This document shows, piece after piece, positions 7,091-15,080 of a stretch of DNA of 64,000 nucleotides (position 1 is the first letter of the stretch; every line of letters begins with the position of its first letter). The position numbers and the translations under genes are program-made. Below the pieces are notes generated by a model. The model had not been told where the DNA came from, did no database searches, and saw nothing but the letters and a program-made list of their open reading frames with translations. The stretch spans positions 4,464,001 through 4,528,000 of the forward strand of contig NZ_LT629740.1 in assembly GCF_900105165.1 (NCBI RefSeq), given 5' to 3'. The stretch is from Mucilaginibacter mallensis. GTDB lineage: Bacteria; Bacteroidota; Bacteroidia; Sphingobacteriales; Sphingobacteriaceae.

Positions 7091-7783
7091 AATAAATAAT
7101 GCAGCCAGTTTTTGCACTGTAAGCTCCGTGTAATCATTAATTACCAGGCCCGATGGCTGTAACTGATCTGCGGTATGGCCCGTGGTAATGCCTACCACTT
7201 TCATGCCAGCCGCGTTAGCAGCCTTAATACCTGCCAGCGAATCCTCAAAAACCACGCAATCTTCGGGCCGGGCTTTCAGTTCTTCTGCTGCCTTTAAAAA
7301 TATCTGCGGATTGGGTTTACCCTTGCTCACCCTGCTCCCATCAATTATCGCTTCAAAATCATCCCTGATAGGTATTTTATTCAGGATGAATTCAATATCC
7401 TCCATCGTTGCCGATGAGGCTATGGCCATTTTTATGCCTGCATCCTTTAAGGCTGTCAAAAAGTTCTCCAATCCGTTTATCGGTGCTAAAAACGGTGCAT
7501 AAATTTCACGGTAATAGCTTTCCTTTTCTTCCAGCAGTTGGTGCAACCCGGCTTCATCATATTTATCGCCGAATAATCTTCTCAGCGTTTCAATTATCGG
7601 TACGCCGCTAATTTCTGTTCTGTAAGTTTCCAATGTTAATGTGCCCAGATCATGCTTTTTAAAAAGGGCCTGCCATGATTTAAAATGATATGGGGTATTA
7701 TCAATTAAGGTACCATCCATATCAAAAATTGCGGTAAAGTTTTTCAAAGGTTGATGTGTGTTGTTTGTTATGAAGATTGCCAT
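7088..7783 (-). CDS. HAD-superfamily phosphatase, beta-phosphoglucomutase-like
   Basis: 231 residues from MAIFITNNTHQ. The fold is complete: motif I FDMDGTLIDNTPYH with the nucleophile and acid/base aspartates, a helical C1-type cap, motif II (IASSAT), motif III lysine in SKGKPNPQIFL, and motif IV VVFEDSLAGIKAA. The combination matches the beta-phosphoglucomutase/sugar-phosphatase (DhaK/YcsE-like subfamily IA) group that acts on small sugar phosphates. The chosen ATG occupies the first three bases of a dispersed palindromic repeat (7781-7854), and no other ATG lies between it and motif I, so translation may really begin in the repeat or at a non-ATG codon. It is followed by the ABC1 kinase gene on the same strand. 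Substrate not predictable. Confidence 0.85.
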   Translation of the reverse strand: MAIFITNNTHQPLKNFTAIFDMDGTLIDNTPYHFKSWQALFKKHDLGTLTLETYRTEISGVPIIETLRRLFGDKYDEAGLHQLLEEKESYYREIYAPFLAPINGLENFLTALKDAGIKMAIASSATMEDIEFILNKIPIRDDFEAIIDGSRVSKGKPNPQIFLKAAEELKARPEDCVVFEDSLAGIKAANAAGMKVVGITTGHTADQLQPSGLVINDYTELTVQKLAALFI

Positions 7784-7854
7784 TCTGAGCGATAGCGAAG
7801 AACCTTTGAAGGCGCATAACAAAGCAGCCAGGTTCTTCGCTATCGCTCAGAATG
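7781..7854. repeat. CATTCTGAGCGATAGCGAAG palindrome
   Basis: Perfect 25-bp arms at 7781-7805 and 7830-7854, beginning CATTCTGAGCGATAGC, flank a 24-base spacer. The same arm occurs once in the mosaic palindrome at 3892-3990. The outer end overlaps the annotated start codon of the HAD gene, so the repeat forms its leader. Confidence 0.85.
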
Positions 7855-7880
7855 ACAAAAGAATTAGTTTATCTGAATTT

Positions 7881-8543
7881 TTAAAACTGCCCGAAACCCA
7901 TCTTTTCCTGCATACCGCCGTTCTTAACCAAAAACCTGCCGTACTCAAAAAGATTATCAATAGGCGAACGCTGAAACAGGTCGAAAGTTACATTAACGCC
8001 TTTTTCAATAGCCTCATCGGTTTTCTCAAACCCGGTTGAGTTATCATTGATCCAGAAGTGTAGCACAAAGCCAAACTGTACCCATAAGGCATCCTTGTAT
8101 TTTTTGGAGAAGAACCTGCGGTCGGATAGTTCACCGGTTTCAATACCTTCTTTTATGATCTCCTGGGCAAAGCCTTCAAAAACCCCCTTAAGTTTTTCAA
8201 ACACCCGTGGCGTTGTAAAACTTTTAGGCTGCTGTTGTATGCTGTAAACCGCAAAGCTGCGACTGCTTTTCAACTGTTCAAAAAAAGCATAAAAAAACGA
8301 CAATCCTTTCTCACGCGAAGAATATTCAGGCCAAACTTGCTGCCCTCTTATCTCAATAAGCGTATTCAGCGCAAAGCCCTCCCATATACTTTGCTCCAAT
8401 GCTTCAAACGAACCGAAATGCTGGTAAAACTCAGCTTCGGTCATTTTATTTTTCTTGGCGAATATGTATACCGATTTAGGCTGTGCGCCTTCTGTCAGTA
8501 CAAAATCCATGTAAGCCTTTCTTATGCCTTCAATACTTGCCAT
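7881..8543 (-). CDS. TetR-like transcriptional regulator
   Basis: 220 residues. The N-terminus (about 1-55) has the TetR helix-turn-helix layout: ASIEGIRKAYMDFVLTEG, then SVYIFAKKNKMTEAEFYQHFGSFEALEQSIW, where the FYQHFGS part resembles the recognition helix and its cap. The remaining about 160 residues are helical and fit the ligand-binding/dimer domain. TetR proteins repress until a ligand is bound. Divergent from cryptochrome-DASH and upstream of the HAD-ABC1 pair, so these are candidate targets. A perfect AT-only palindrome (8542-8557) overlaps its start codon and could be its own operator. Ligand unknown. Confidence 0.7.
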   Translation of the reverse strand: MASIEGIRKAYMDFVLTEGAQPKSVYIFAKKNKMTEAEFYQHFGSFEALEQSIWEGFALNTLIEIRGQQVWPEYSSREKGLSFFYAFFEQLKSSRSFAVYSIQQQPKSFTTPRVFEKLKGVFEGFAQEIIKEGIETGELSDRRFFSKKYKDALWVQFGFVLHFWINDNSTGFEKTDEAIEKGVNVTFDLFQRSPIDNLFEYGRFLVKNGGMQEKMGFGQF

Positions 8544-8557
8544 AATTTATAAATTAT
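8542..8557. promoter_or_regulatory. candidate operator at the TetR start codon
   Basis: ATAATTTATAAATTAT is a perfect 16-bp palindrome that begins on the ATG of the TetR-like gene, in the 279-bp divergent gap with cryptochrome-DASH. Position is right for autoregulation, but AT-only palindromes arise easily by chance here. The remainder of the gap (8558-8822) shows nothing else I can name. Confidence 0.3.
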
Positions 8558-8822
8558 AATTTAAAATTAGCGTTTATTAAGCACCTGTGTGTCATACTTA
8601 TCTATAATTAAACATTGGGCTTGCACATATGTTTTACACCATCTGCCTTCGCTCAAAATTTCGGAGGAGGAGGCGACTAAAAGAAGATGGATGTGGTAAA
8701 ATCAAGTGTAGAAATGTGCTTAAATGTTGAGAAGATGTCAAATATTAGCCTTAAATGCAAAAAAGATAGAAATATTTACAATTTTTGTCGTCTACTATTA
8801 ATTTGCTGGGGCTTCATAAAAG

Positions 8823-10148
8823 ATGAGTGGAAAAACAATCCTGGTTTGGTTTAGAAACGATTTACGAATACACGATAACGAAATATTGTTAGAAGCTATA
8901 CGTAAGGCCGATAATGTATTACCTGTTTATTGCTTTGACCCCTATTATTTCACTAAAACCACATCTGGTGAACCAAAAACAGGTAACCTGCGTGCCCGTT
9001 TTCTTTTAGAATCTGTTGCCGACCTGCGCAAAAACCTCCAGGCCCGCGATGCTGAACTCATTATACGCACAGGTAACCCCGCCGAAATACTGCCGCAATT
9101 AGCCGAAGAATACCATATAAGCGAAGTATACCACCACCGTGAAGTAGCTTACGAAGAAACTGAAATATCCGAACAGGTTGAAGCTGCTTTATGGAAGATC
9201 AGGCTGAATCTGAAACATTTTATAGGCCATACTTTATACCATAAAGAGGACCTGCCATTCCCGATAAAGGACATCCCCGATAGCTTTGCCATATTTAAAA
9301 AGAAAATAGAACGCGACAGCGATGTGCGCCCTTTTGCAAGCACACCTGAGCATATTGTTACACCAGAAATAACCGACGCCGGTGAACTGCCCACCTTACA
9401 GCAATTAGGTTTGGATGAACCGGTCGACGATCCACGTGCTGCCATCAAGTTTATTGGGGGCGAAACTGAGGCTTTAAAGCAGCTGGACCAATATTTTATA
9501 CACACCGAACAATTAGGCAAACAAAAACCAAAGAATGGATCGGCAAGCACGTGTATGTCATCACATCTTTCACCCTGGATAGCATTGGGCTGTATATCCC
9601 TGCGCCAGGTATATTGGGAGGTGATAAAGCATGAAGGCAGTACGCACAATAATAGTCCGCTGGTTTTGGAACTGCTTTGGCGCGATTATTTCAGGTTCAT
9701 GTTTAAAAAGCATGGCCAAAAATTCATATCTGCCAAAGAAACTGATAACAGCGACGATTTTGCGGCCAACCAGGATGAGCTTTTCGAAAAATGGAAAACC
9801 GGCATCACTGGTGTTGCTTTGGTTGATGCTATTATGCACGAGCTAAACGCCACCGGTTACATTAATAATTATAGCAGGCAAATTGTAGCCGGCTTTTTGG
9901 TAAGTGTACTTAAAGTCGACTGGACAAAAGGTGCCGCTTATTTTGAGGAAAAGCTGATCGATTACTCGCCGGCAAGCAACTGGGGTAACTGGGCTTTCAT
10001 AGCCGGCATAGGTAACGACCCGCGCGATAGCCGCTATTTTAACATAGCTAAACAGTTAAACGACCTCGACACCAAAAATGATTTTATTGCTACCTGGCTA
10101 CCCGAGCTAAAGGATGTAAGCGATCAATACGCACATGTCACCCATTAG
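8823..10148 (+). CDS. cry: cryptochrome DASH (Cry-DASH)
   Basis: 441 residues, slightly short for the family. The N-terminal photolyase-type Rossmann domain begins KTILVWFRNDLRIHDNEIL, and VLPVYCFDPYYF with TGNLRARFLLESVADLR is characteristic of DASH proteins. The FAD domain contains ELLWRDYFRFM, HELNATGYINNYSRQ and the DASH signature SPASNWGNWAFIAGIGNDPR..RYFN, where class I photolyases have GTDAAPYFRIFNP. Cry-DASH proteins bind FAD and a folate, repair dimers in single-stranded DNA and may have signalling roles. It is transcribed divergently from the TetR-like gene. The second photolyase-family protein in the cluster, at 2555-3865, is of a different class, so the two are paralogues, not duplicates. 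Confidence 0.92.
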   Translation: MSGKTILVWFRNDLRIHDNEILLEAIRKADNVLPVYCFDPYYFTKTTSGEPKTGNLRARFLLESVADLRKNLQARDAELIIRTGNPAEILPQLAEEYHISEVYHHREVAYEETEISEQVEAALWKIRLNLKHFIGHTLYHKEDLPFPIKDIPDSFAIFKKKIERDSDVRPFASTPEHIVTPEITDAGELPTLQQLGLDEPVDDPRAAIKFIGGETEALKQLDQYFIHTEQLGKQKPKNGSASTCMSSHLSPWIALGCISLRQVYWEVIKHEGSTHNNSPLVLELLWRDYFRFMFKKHGQKFISAKETDNSDDFAANQDELFEKWKTGITGVALVDAIMHELNATGYINNYSRQIVAGFLVSVLKVDWTKGAAYFEEKLIDYSPASNWGNWAFIAGIGNDPRDSRYFNIAKQLNDLDTKNDFIATWLPELKDVSDQYAHVTH

Positions 10149-10213
10149 TAAATTAATAACCTGGCCGTAACATTTTAAGCGTTATTTCGTCTATCTATTA
10201 TAAATCGTTCATC

Positions 10214-10315
10214 ATGAACTCTTTTGAAGAATATACCGTAATTATTGGCTTGCTTGCAGTAATGTTCGAGGGCTTTTCCTACCTGCGCGATTATGTGCAC
10301 AAGCTCCTGCATTAA
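10214..10315 (+). CDS. possible 33-residue single-pass membrane peptide
   Basis: A short frame starting ATG at 10214, 65 bases after cryptochrome-DASH. It begins MNSFEEYTVIIGLLAVMF, continues with EGFSYLRDYVHKLLH, and has one hydrophobic helix (about residues 8-19) followed by a basic amphipathic tail. The shape suits a small inner-membrane peptide. No family is recognised and chance cannot be excluded. The rest of the gap to sucA (10316-10495) is AT-rich and holds only the sucA -7 box. Confidence 0.25.
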   Translation: MNSFEEYTVIIGLLAVMFEGFSYLRDYVHKLLH

Positions 10316-10490
10316 TTTTATTTTTTTGAGAATTTAGATAACGTTTTTTCAGTTCATACGTTAACCCAATGCGCTGGTTTTAGCTCCTATTTTAAAACAG
10401 CATAATTTTATGACAACCACTTTCCTCAATTCAGGGTAAAATATAAATGTTTTTTATCAATTAATTTAAATGTTTGTAAGCCGTTATGCT

Positions 10491-10498
10491 TACTTTTG
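10491..10498 (+). promoter_or_regulatory. -7 promoter box of sucA (TAnnTTTG)
   Basis: TACTTTTG matches the Bacteroidota TAnnTTTG box, 21 bases before the chosen sucA ATG at 10520. A TGTTTG upstream (10471-10476) is closer than the normal -33 spacing, so the upstream half is uncertain. Confidence 0.45.
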
Positions 10499-10519
10499 TA
10501 CGTTTTTAAGAATGATTAC

Positions 10520-13321
10520 ATGGATCGCCTAAATTATATAAATAGCGGAAACGCAGCTTTTATTGACTCCCTATATCAAGAATATCAACAGGACCCGTCA
10601 GCTGTTGATTTTGGATGGCAAAAGTTTTTTGAAGGATTTGATTTCGGAAGAGGTTCCGAAGCACCTGCTGCAAGTGCTGAAACCCCCGAGCATTTTTTAA
10701 AAGAGATCAATGTTTTAAACATGATCAACGGGTACCGTACACGCGGCCACCTGTTTGCTACCACCAACCCGGTGCGCGAGCGCCGCAAATATTACCCTGG
10801 TAAGGAACTGGAAACCTTTGGATTGAGTGATGCCGATATGGACACCGTATTTAACGCCGGTGTTGAAGTTGGTATTGGCCCTGCCAAACTGCGTGATATC
10901 CGCCAGTTATTGGAAGATACTTATTGCCGCAACATAGGTGCCGAATACCGCTATGTGCGCAACCCCATAAAAGTAAAATGGTTTGAAAGCCGCATGGAAA
11001 CCAGCCGCAATACGCCATCATTCGGCGTTGAGCAAAAAAAGCTGATGTTTAACAAACTAAGCCACGCGGTTATTTTCGAGAACTTTTTAGGTACCAAATT
11101 CCTGGGGCAGAAACGTTTCTCATTAGAAGGCGCCGAAGCGTTGATACCCGCATTGGATTCTGTTATCCAAAAAGGAGCAACATTGGGTATCGAGGAGTTT
11201 ATCATCGGTATGGCTCACCGTGGTCGCTTAAATGTCCTGTCGAACATCATGGAGAAAACCTACAAGGAAATTTTCTTTGAGTTTGAAGGTAAAAACTACG
11301 ACGAAGATTCACCATTCAGTGGCGACGTTAAGTACCACCTGGGTTACTCAACTGATGTTACCGCATCTAACGGCAACAAGGTTCACCTAAGTCTTTGCCC
11401 TAACCCTTCGCACCTTGAAGCGGTTGACCCTGTTGTTGAAGGCTTAACACGTTCAAAAATTGATTTCAAATACAAAGGCGATCATACCAAAATAGCTCCT
11501 ATATTAATTCATGGTGATGCTTCAGTAGCAGGCCAGGGAATTGTGTACGAGGTATTGCAGATGGAAAAATTGGATGGCTACCGCACAGGTGGTACCATAC
11601 ATTTGGTTATCAACAACCAGATCGGTTTTACCACCAATTATATCGATGCACGCTCAAGTACTTATTGTACCGACGTTGCTAAAACAGTATTATCACCGGT
11701 TTTTCACGTTAATGGTGATGATGTTGAGGCTTTGGCATATGTGGTTAATCTGGCAATGGAATACCGCCAGGCATTTCACGATGACGTATTTATAGACATC
11801 TTATGCTATCGCCGATATGGGCACAATGAGGCTGATGAGCCTAAATTCACCCAGCCGGTATTATACAAAGCCATCGAGGCACATGAAAACCCACGCGAGG
11901 TCTATCTGAAAAAATTAATAGCCGAAGGCAGCATTACCGAAACGCTGGCTAAGGATACTGAAAAAGAATTCCGCGATCTGTTACAACAGCAACTGGATGA
12001 GTCAAAAGCGGAAGAACGCTTTACCGATACCATACCCATGTTTAACGGAGCATGGGAAGGCCTGCATATTGCCACCGAAAGGGAAGCAATGGCAAAAACG
12101 GATACAGCTGTTCCAAAAGAGGAATTAATAGAAATTGGCAAGGTGTTAACCGAACTGCCAAAAAATAAAGAGTTTTTCAAGAAAATCGAGAAATTATTTC
12201 AGGACCGTAATGCCATGGTTAACAAAACCGGCGTATTCGACTGGGCTATGGGCGAACTACTTGCTTATGGCACACTGTTGAAAGACGGCCACCCGGTTAG
12301 GTTAAGTGGAGAGGACGTTAAACGTGGTACTTTCTCACATCGCCACGCGGTATTAACGCTGGCTGATTCTGAAGAAGAATATACTCCGATGGACAATGTA
12401 AATCCCGAAGCTAAATTCAGCATATATAACTCTTTATTATCTGAATATGGTGTTTTAGGTTTTGAATACGGCTACGCTTTAGCAAATCCTAATGCCTTAA
12501 CCATTTGGGAAGCACAATTTGGCGATTTCTTTAACGGTGCACAGATCATTGTTGACCAGTACATAGCCAGCGCCGAAACAAAGTGGCAGCGTGGTAATGG
12601 TTTGGTAATGTTATTGCCGCATGGCTACGAAGGTCAGGGGCCTGAGCATTCATCAGCACGTATAGAGCGCTTTATGGAGCTTTGTGCCGATAACAATATC
12701 CAGGTTGCTAATTGTACAACACCTGCTAACTTCTTCCATATATTACGCCGCCAGATCTATCGCGACTTCCGTAAACCATTAATCGTATTTACGCCAAAGA
12801 GCCTGCTCCGCAGCCCTAAATGTGTATCGCCAATTGTTGATTTTACCGAAGGCAAATTCCAGGAGGTGATAGATGATACTTATGCTGAAGCTAAAAAGGT
12901 TAAACGTGTATTATTCTGCTCAGGTAAAATATATTATGACCTGCAGGAGAAACAACAAACCGATCAGCGCAAGGATGTGGCAATAGTACGTATAGAACAG
13001 CTATACCCTACCCCGGTACAGCAAATGGCTAAAATAAAGGCCAAATACAGCAAAGCCACCGAGTTTATATGGGTACAGGAAGAACCTGAGAACATGGGCG
13101 CATGGCCATATATGTGCCGCAAATTCCGCAAGGAGGATGTGCTTAAACTGGATGTGATATCACGTATTGAAGGTAGTAGTACAGCTACAGGCTTTGCTAA
13201 ACAACACGCCGCTCAACAACTGTACATTATTTCAAAAGCATTTGAATCACCGGTTGGCCCTGAGTTAAAAGAAAAGATCAAGAAAACAACACAAAAAATG
13301 GCTACGGCCAGCGCAGATTAA
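10520..13321 (+). CDS. sucA: 2-oxoglutarate dehydrogenase E1 component
   Basis: 933 residues, the full usual length. Start chosen at MDRLNYINSGNAAFIDSLYQEYQQDP, which matches the family's N-terminal E2-binding helix; the eight extra upstream residues overlap the promoter box. It is the thiamine-diphosphate decarboxylase of the TCA-cycle 2-oxoglutarate dehydrogenase complex, transferring the succinyl unit to the lipoyl arm of E2. Visible features: GMAHRGRLNVL, IHGDASVAGQGIVYE, the ThDP/Mg region NNQIGFTTN, CYRRYGHNEADEP, and the transketolase-like pyrimidine domain with SHRHAVLT, EAQFGDFFNGAQ and LLPHGYEGQGPEHSSAR. sucB follows 86 bases downstream on the same strand, with heptad element D between. 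Soluble cytoplasmic complex. Confidence 0.97.
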   Translation: MDRLNYINSGNAAFIDSLYQEYQQDPSAVDFGWQKFFEGFDFGRGSEAPAASAETPEHFLKEINVLNMINGYRTRGHLFATTNPVRERRKYYPGKELETFGLSDADMDTVFNAGVEVGIGPAKLRDIRQLLEDTYCRNIGAEYRYVRNPIKVKWFESRMETSRNTPSFGVEQKKLMFNKLSHAVIFENFLGTKFLGQKRFSLEGAEALIPALDSVIQKGATLGIEEFIIGMAHRGRLNVLSNIMEKTYKEIFFEFEGKNYDEDSPFSGDVKYHLGYSTDVTASNGNKVHLSLCPNPSHLEAVDPVVEGLTRSKIDFKYKGDHTKIAPILIHGDASVAGQGIVYEVLQMEKLDGYRTGGTIHLVINNQIGFTTNYIDARSSTYCTDVAKTVLSPVFHVNGDDVEALAYVVNLAMEYRQAFHDDVFIDILCYRRYGHNEADEPKFTQPVLYKAIEAHENPREVYLKKLIAEGSITETLAKDTEKEFRDLLQQQLDESKAEERFTDTIPMFNGAWEGLHIATEREAMAKTDTAVPKEELIEIGKVLTELPKNKEFFKKIEKLFQDRNAMVNKTGVFDWAMGELLAYGTLLKDGHPVRLSGEDVKRGTFSHRHAVLTLADSEEEYTPMDNVNPEAKFSIYNSLLSEYGVLGFEYGYALANPNALTIWEAQFGDFFNGAQIIVDQYIASAETKWQRGNGLVMLLPHGYEGQGPEHSSARIERFMELCADNNIQVANCTTPANFFHILRRQIYRDFRKPLIVFTPKSLLRSPKCVSPIVDFTEGKFQEVIDDTYAEAKKVKRVLFCSGKIYYDLQEKQQTDQRKDVAIVRIEQLYPTPVQQMAKIKAKYSKATEFIWVQEEPENMGAWPYMCRKFRKEDVLKLDVISRIEGSSTATGFAKQHAAQQLYIISKAFESPVGPELKEKIKKTTQKMATASAD

Positions 13322-13326
13322 TATTT

Positions 13327-13394
13327 GTGAGTGGTGAATGGTGAGCAGTGAATTGTTAAAACAACCACTCACCATTCACCGCTCACTACTCACA
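13327..13394. repeat. heptad-repeat hairpin D (CTCACNN type)
   Basis: The left arm (13327-13361) reads GTGAGTG, GTGAATG, GTGAGCA, GTGAATT, GTTAAAA. The right arm (13367-13394) reads ACTCACC, ATTCACC, GCTCACT, ACTCACA. The arms are complementary with a spacer of only 5 bases. It lies between the sucA stop codon and the sucB start, inside an operon whose two products must be made together. Confidence 0.85.
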
Positions 13395-13407
13395 CAAACA
13401 TAACAAC

Positions 13408-14997
13408 ATGAGTTTAGAGATCAAAGTTCCGCCGGTAGGCGAATCAATTACCGAAGTTACCCTGTCATCATGGCTAAAAAAAGATGGTGATACCGTGAAA
13501 ATGGATGAAGTAATTGCCGAATTAGAATCAGACAAAGCCACATTTGAGCTTACTGCCGAAAAAGCCGGGACTTTAAAAACTATAGCCAAAGAAGGCGACA
13601 CCTTAGCAATTGGCGCACCTGTTGCCCGTATTGAAGACGGCGGTGCGGCATCAACCTCTGCTCCTGTTATCGAAAGCGCACCTGCTGTTAAAGCAGTTAG
13701 CGAAGCAGTAGCGACACCTGCGGATACTACTAACCCATCTGCCGGAGCAAGCACATCTGAAATAAAAGTTCCACCGGTAGGTGAGTCAATTACCGAAGTT
13801 ACTTTATCACGCTGGATCAAGAAGAACGGCGATACCGTAGCTATGGATGAAGCCATTGCCGAGCTGGAATCAGACAAAGCAACATTTGAATTAACTGCAG
13901 ATAAAGCAGGCACATTAAACACCATAGCTAAAGAAGGCGATGTATTAGCCATTGGCGCACCTGTTGCCAGTATTACCGGTGGCGGTGGTGTATCAGGCGG
14001 AGGAAGCCCGGCAGCAAGTCCTGCCGCAACTACTTCAGCCCCTGCAGCTGCACCTGTTGTTGTATCCGATAAAAATTACGCTACAGGCACACCATCGCCT
14101 GCAGCAGCAAAAATACTAGCCGAAAAAGGCATAGACCCATCTGCTGTTAGCGGTAATGGGGTTAATGGCCGTATCACTAAGGAAGATGCAATAAAAGCTA
14201 ACCTGGTATCAGAAAGCCCTCAAGCTCCTATTCCACCGGCAGCAAAACCATCTCCGGTTGCCGCTACCCAGGCAACGCCTGTATCATTTAGTGGCGACAG
14301 GGCTGACCGTCGCGAAAAAATGTCGTCGTTACGTAAAACAGTTGCCAAACGTTTGGTAGCCGTTAAAAATGAGACCGCGATGCTGACCACTTTTAATGAA
14401 GTGGACATGTCGCCGATCATGGAGATCCGTGCCAAATACAAGGATAAATTTAAAGAGAAAAATGGTGTTGGCTTAGGTTTTATGTCGTTCTTCACCAAAG
14501 CAGTTTGCGAAGCATTAAAAGAATGGCCTTCAGTTGGCGCGCGTATAGATGGCGACGAAATAGTTTTCAGCAATTATGCTGATATCTCGATAGCTGTATC
14601 AGCCCCTAAAGGCCTGGTAGTACCTGTTATCCGCAATGCAGATAGTATGAGCCTTGCCCAAATTGAAAAAGCGGTTGCAGCCCTTGCCGTTAAAGCACGC
14701 GAAAGTAAATTAACACTGGAAGAAATGACAGGCGGTAACTTTACCATCACTAACGGTGGTGTTTTTGGTTCACTCTTATCAACCCCTATCATCAACTCAC
14801 CGCAATCGGCTATTTTAGGCATGCACAACATAGTTGAGCGCCCAATTGCCCTAAACGGACAAGTTGTTATCCGCCCGATGATGTACATCGCCCTATCCTA
14901 TGATCACCGCATCATTGATGGCCGCGAATCGGTAAGCTTCCTGGTACGTGTAAAACAATTACTGGAAGACCCAACAAGATTATTACTGGGCGTGTAG
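13408..14997 (+). CDS. sucB: 2-oxoglutarate dehydrogenase E2 (dihydrolipoyl succinyltransferase) with two lipoyl domains
   Basis: 529 residues, about 120 longer than one-lipoyl E2o proteins because two lipoyl domains are present in tandem. Domain 1 spans residues 1-76 (lipoylated Lys43 in ESDKATFEL) and domain 2 about 117-190 (Lys157, same motif). They are nearly identical in protein and clearly similar in DNA, pointing to a duplication. Alanine/proline-rich linkers follow, then the peripheral subunit-binding domain (about 222-262, SPAAAKILAEKGID) and the catalytic domain with SYDHRIIDGRES, where His500 and Asp504 are the active-site pair. It forms the core of the complex and passes succinyl from E1 to CoA. 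The partner E3 (lpd) is encoded far away at 48563-49966. A strong terminator follows. Confidence 0.95.
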   Translation: MSLEIKVPPVGESITEVTLSSWLKKDGDTVKMDEVIAELESDKATFELTAEKAGTLKTIAKEGDTLAIGAPVARIEDGGAASTSAPVIESAPAVKAVSEAVATPADTTNPSAGASTSEIKVPPVGESITEVTLSRWIKKNGDTVAMDEAIAELESDKATFELTADKAGTLNTIAKEGDVLAIGAPVASITGGGGVSGGGSPAASPAATTSAPAAAPVVVSDKNYATGTPSPAAAKILAEKGIDPSAVSGNGVNGRITKEDAIKANLVSESPQAPIPPAAKPSPVAATQATPVSFSGDRADRREKMSSLRKTVAKRLVAVKNETAMLTTFNEVDMSPIMEIRAKYKDKFKEKNGVGLGFMSFFTKAVCEALKEWPSVGARIDGDEIVFSNYADISIAVSAPKGLVVPVIRNADSMSLAQIEKAVAALAVKARESKLTLEEMTGGNFTITNGGVFGSLLSTPIINSPQSAILGMHNIVERPIALNGQVVIRPMMYIALSYDHRIIDGRESVSFLVRVKQLLEDPTRLLLGV

Positions 14998-15028
14998 CCC
15001 CTAACCCCTAAAGGGGAAATAAGAAAGG

Positions 15029-15059
15029 GCCCGGTTGGATATTTCAACCGGGCTTTTTT
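15029..15059 (+). terminator. intrinsic terminator after sucB
   Basis: GCCCGGTTG (15029-15037), 7-base loop, CAACCGGGC (15045-15053), then six Ts. It closes the sucA-sucB operon. A small CCCCTAAAGGGG palindrome precedes it, directly after the sucB stop. Confidence 0.9.
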
Positions 15060-15080
15060 ATGTTTAGCTATTCTCCGCCC

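Noticed and set aside
13386..13952. 188-residue minus-strand frame over the sucB lipoyl domains
   Set aside because: It is the antisense of a strongly conserved coding region; low-complexity serine-rich translation.
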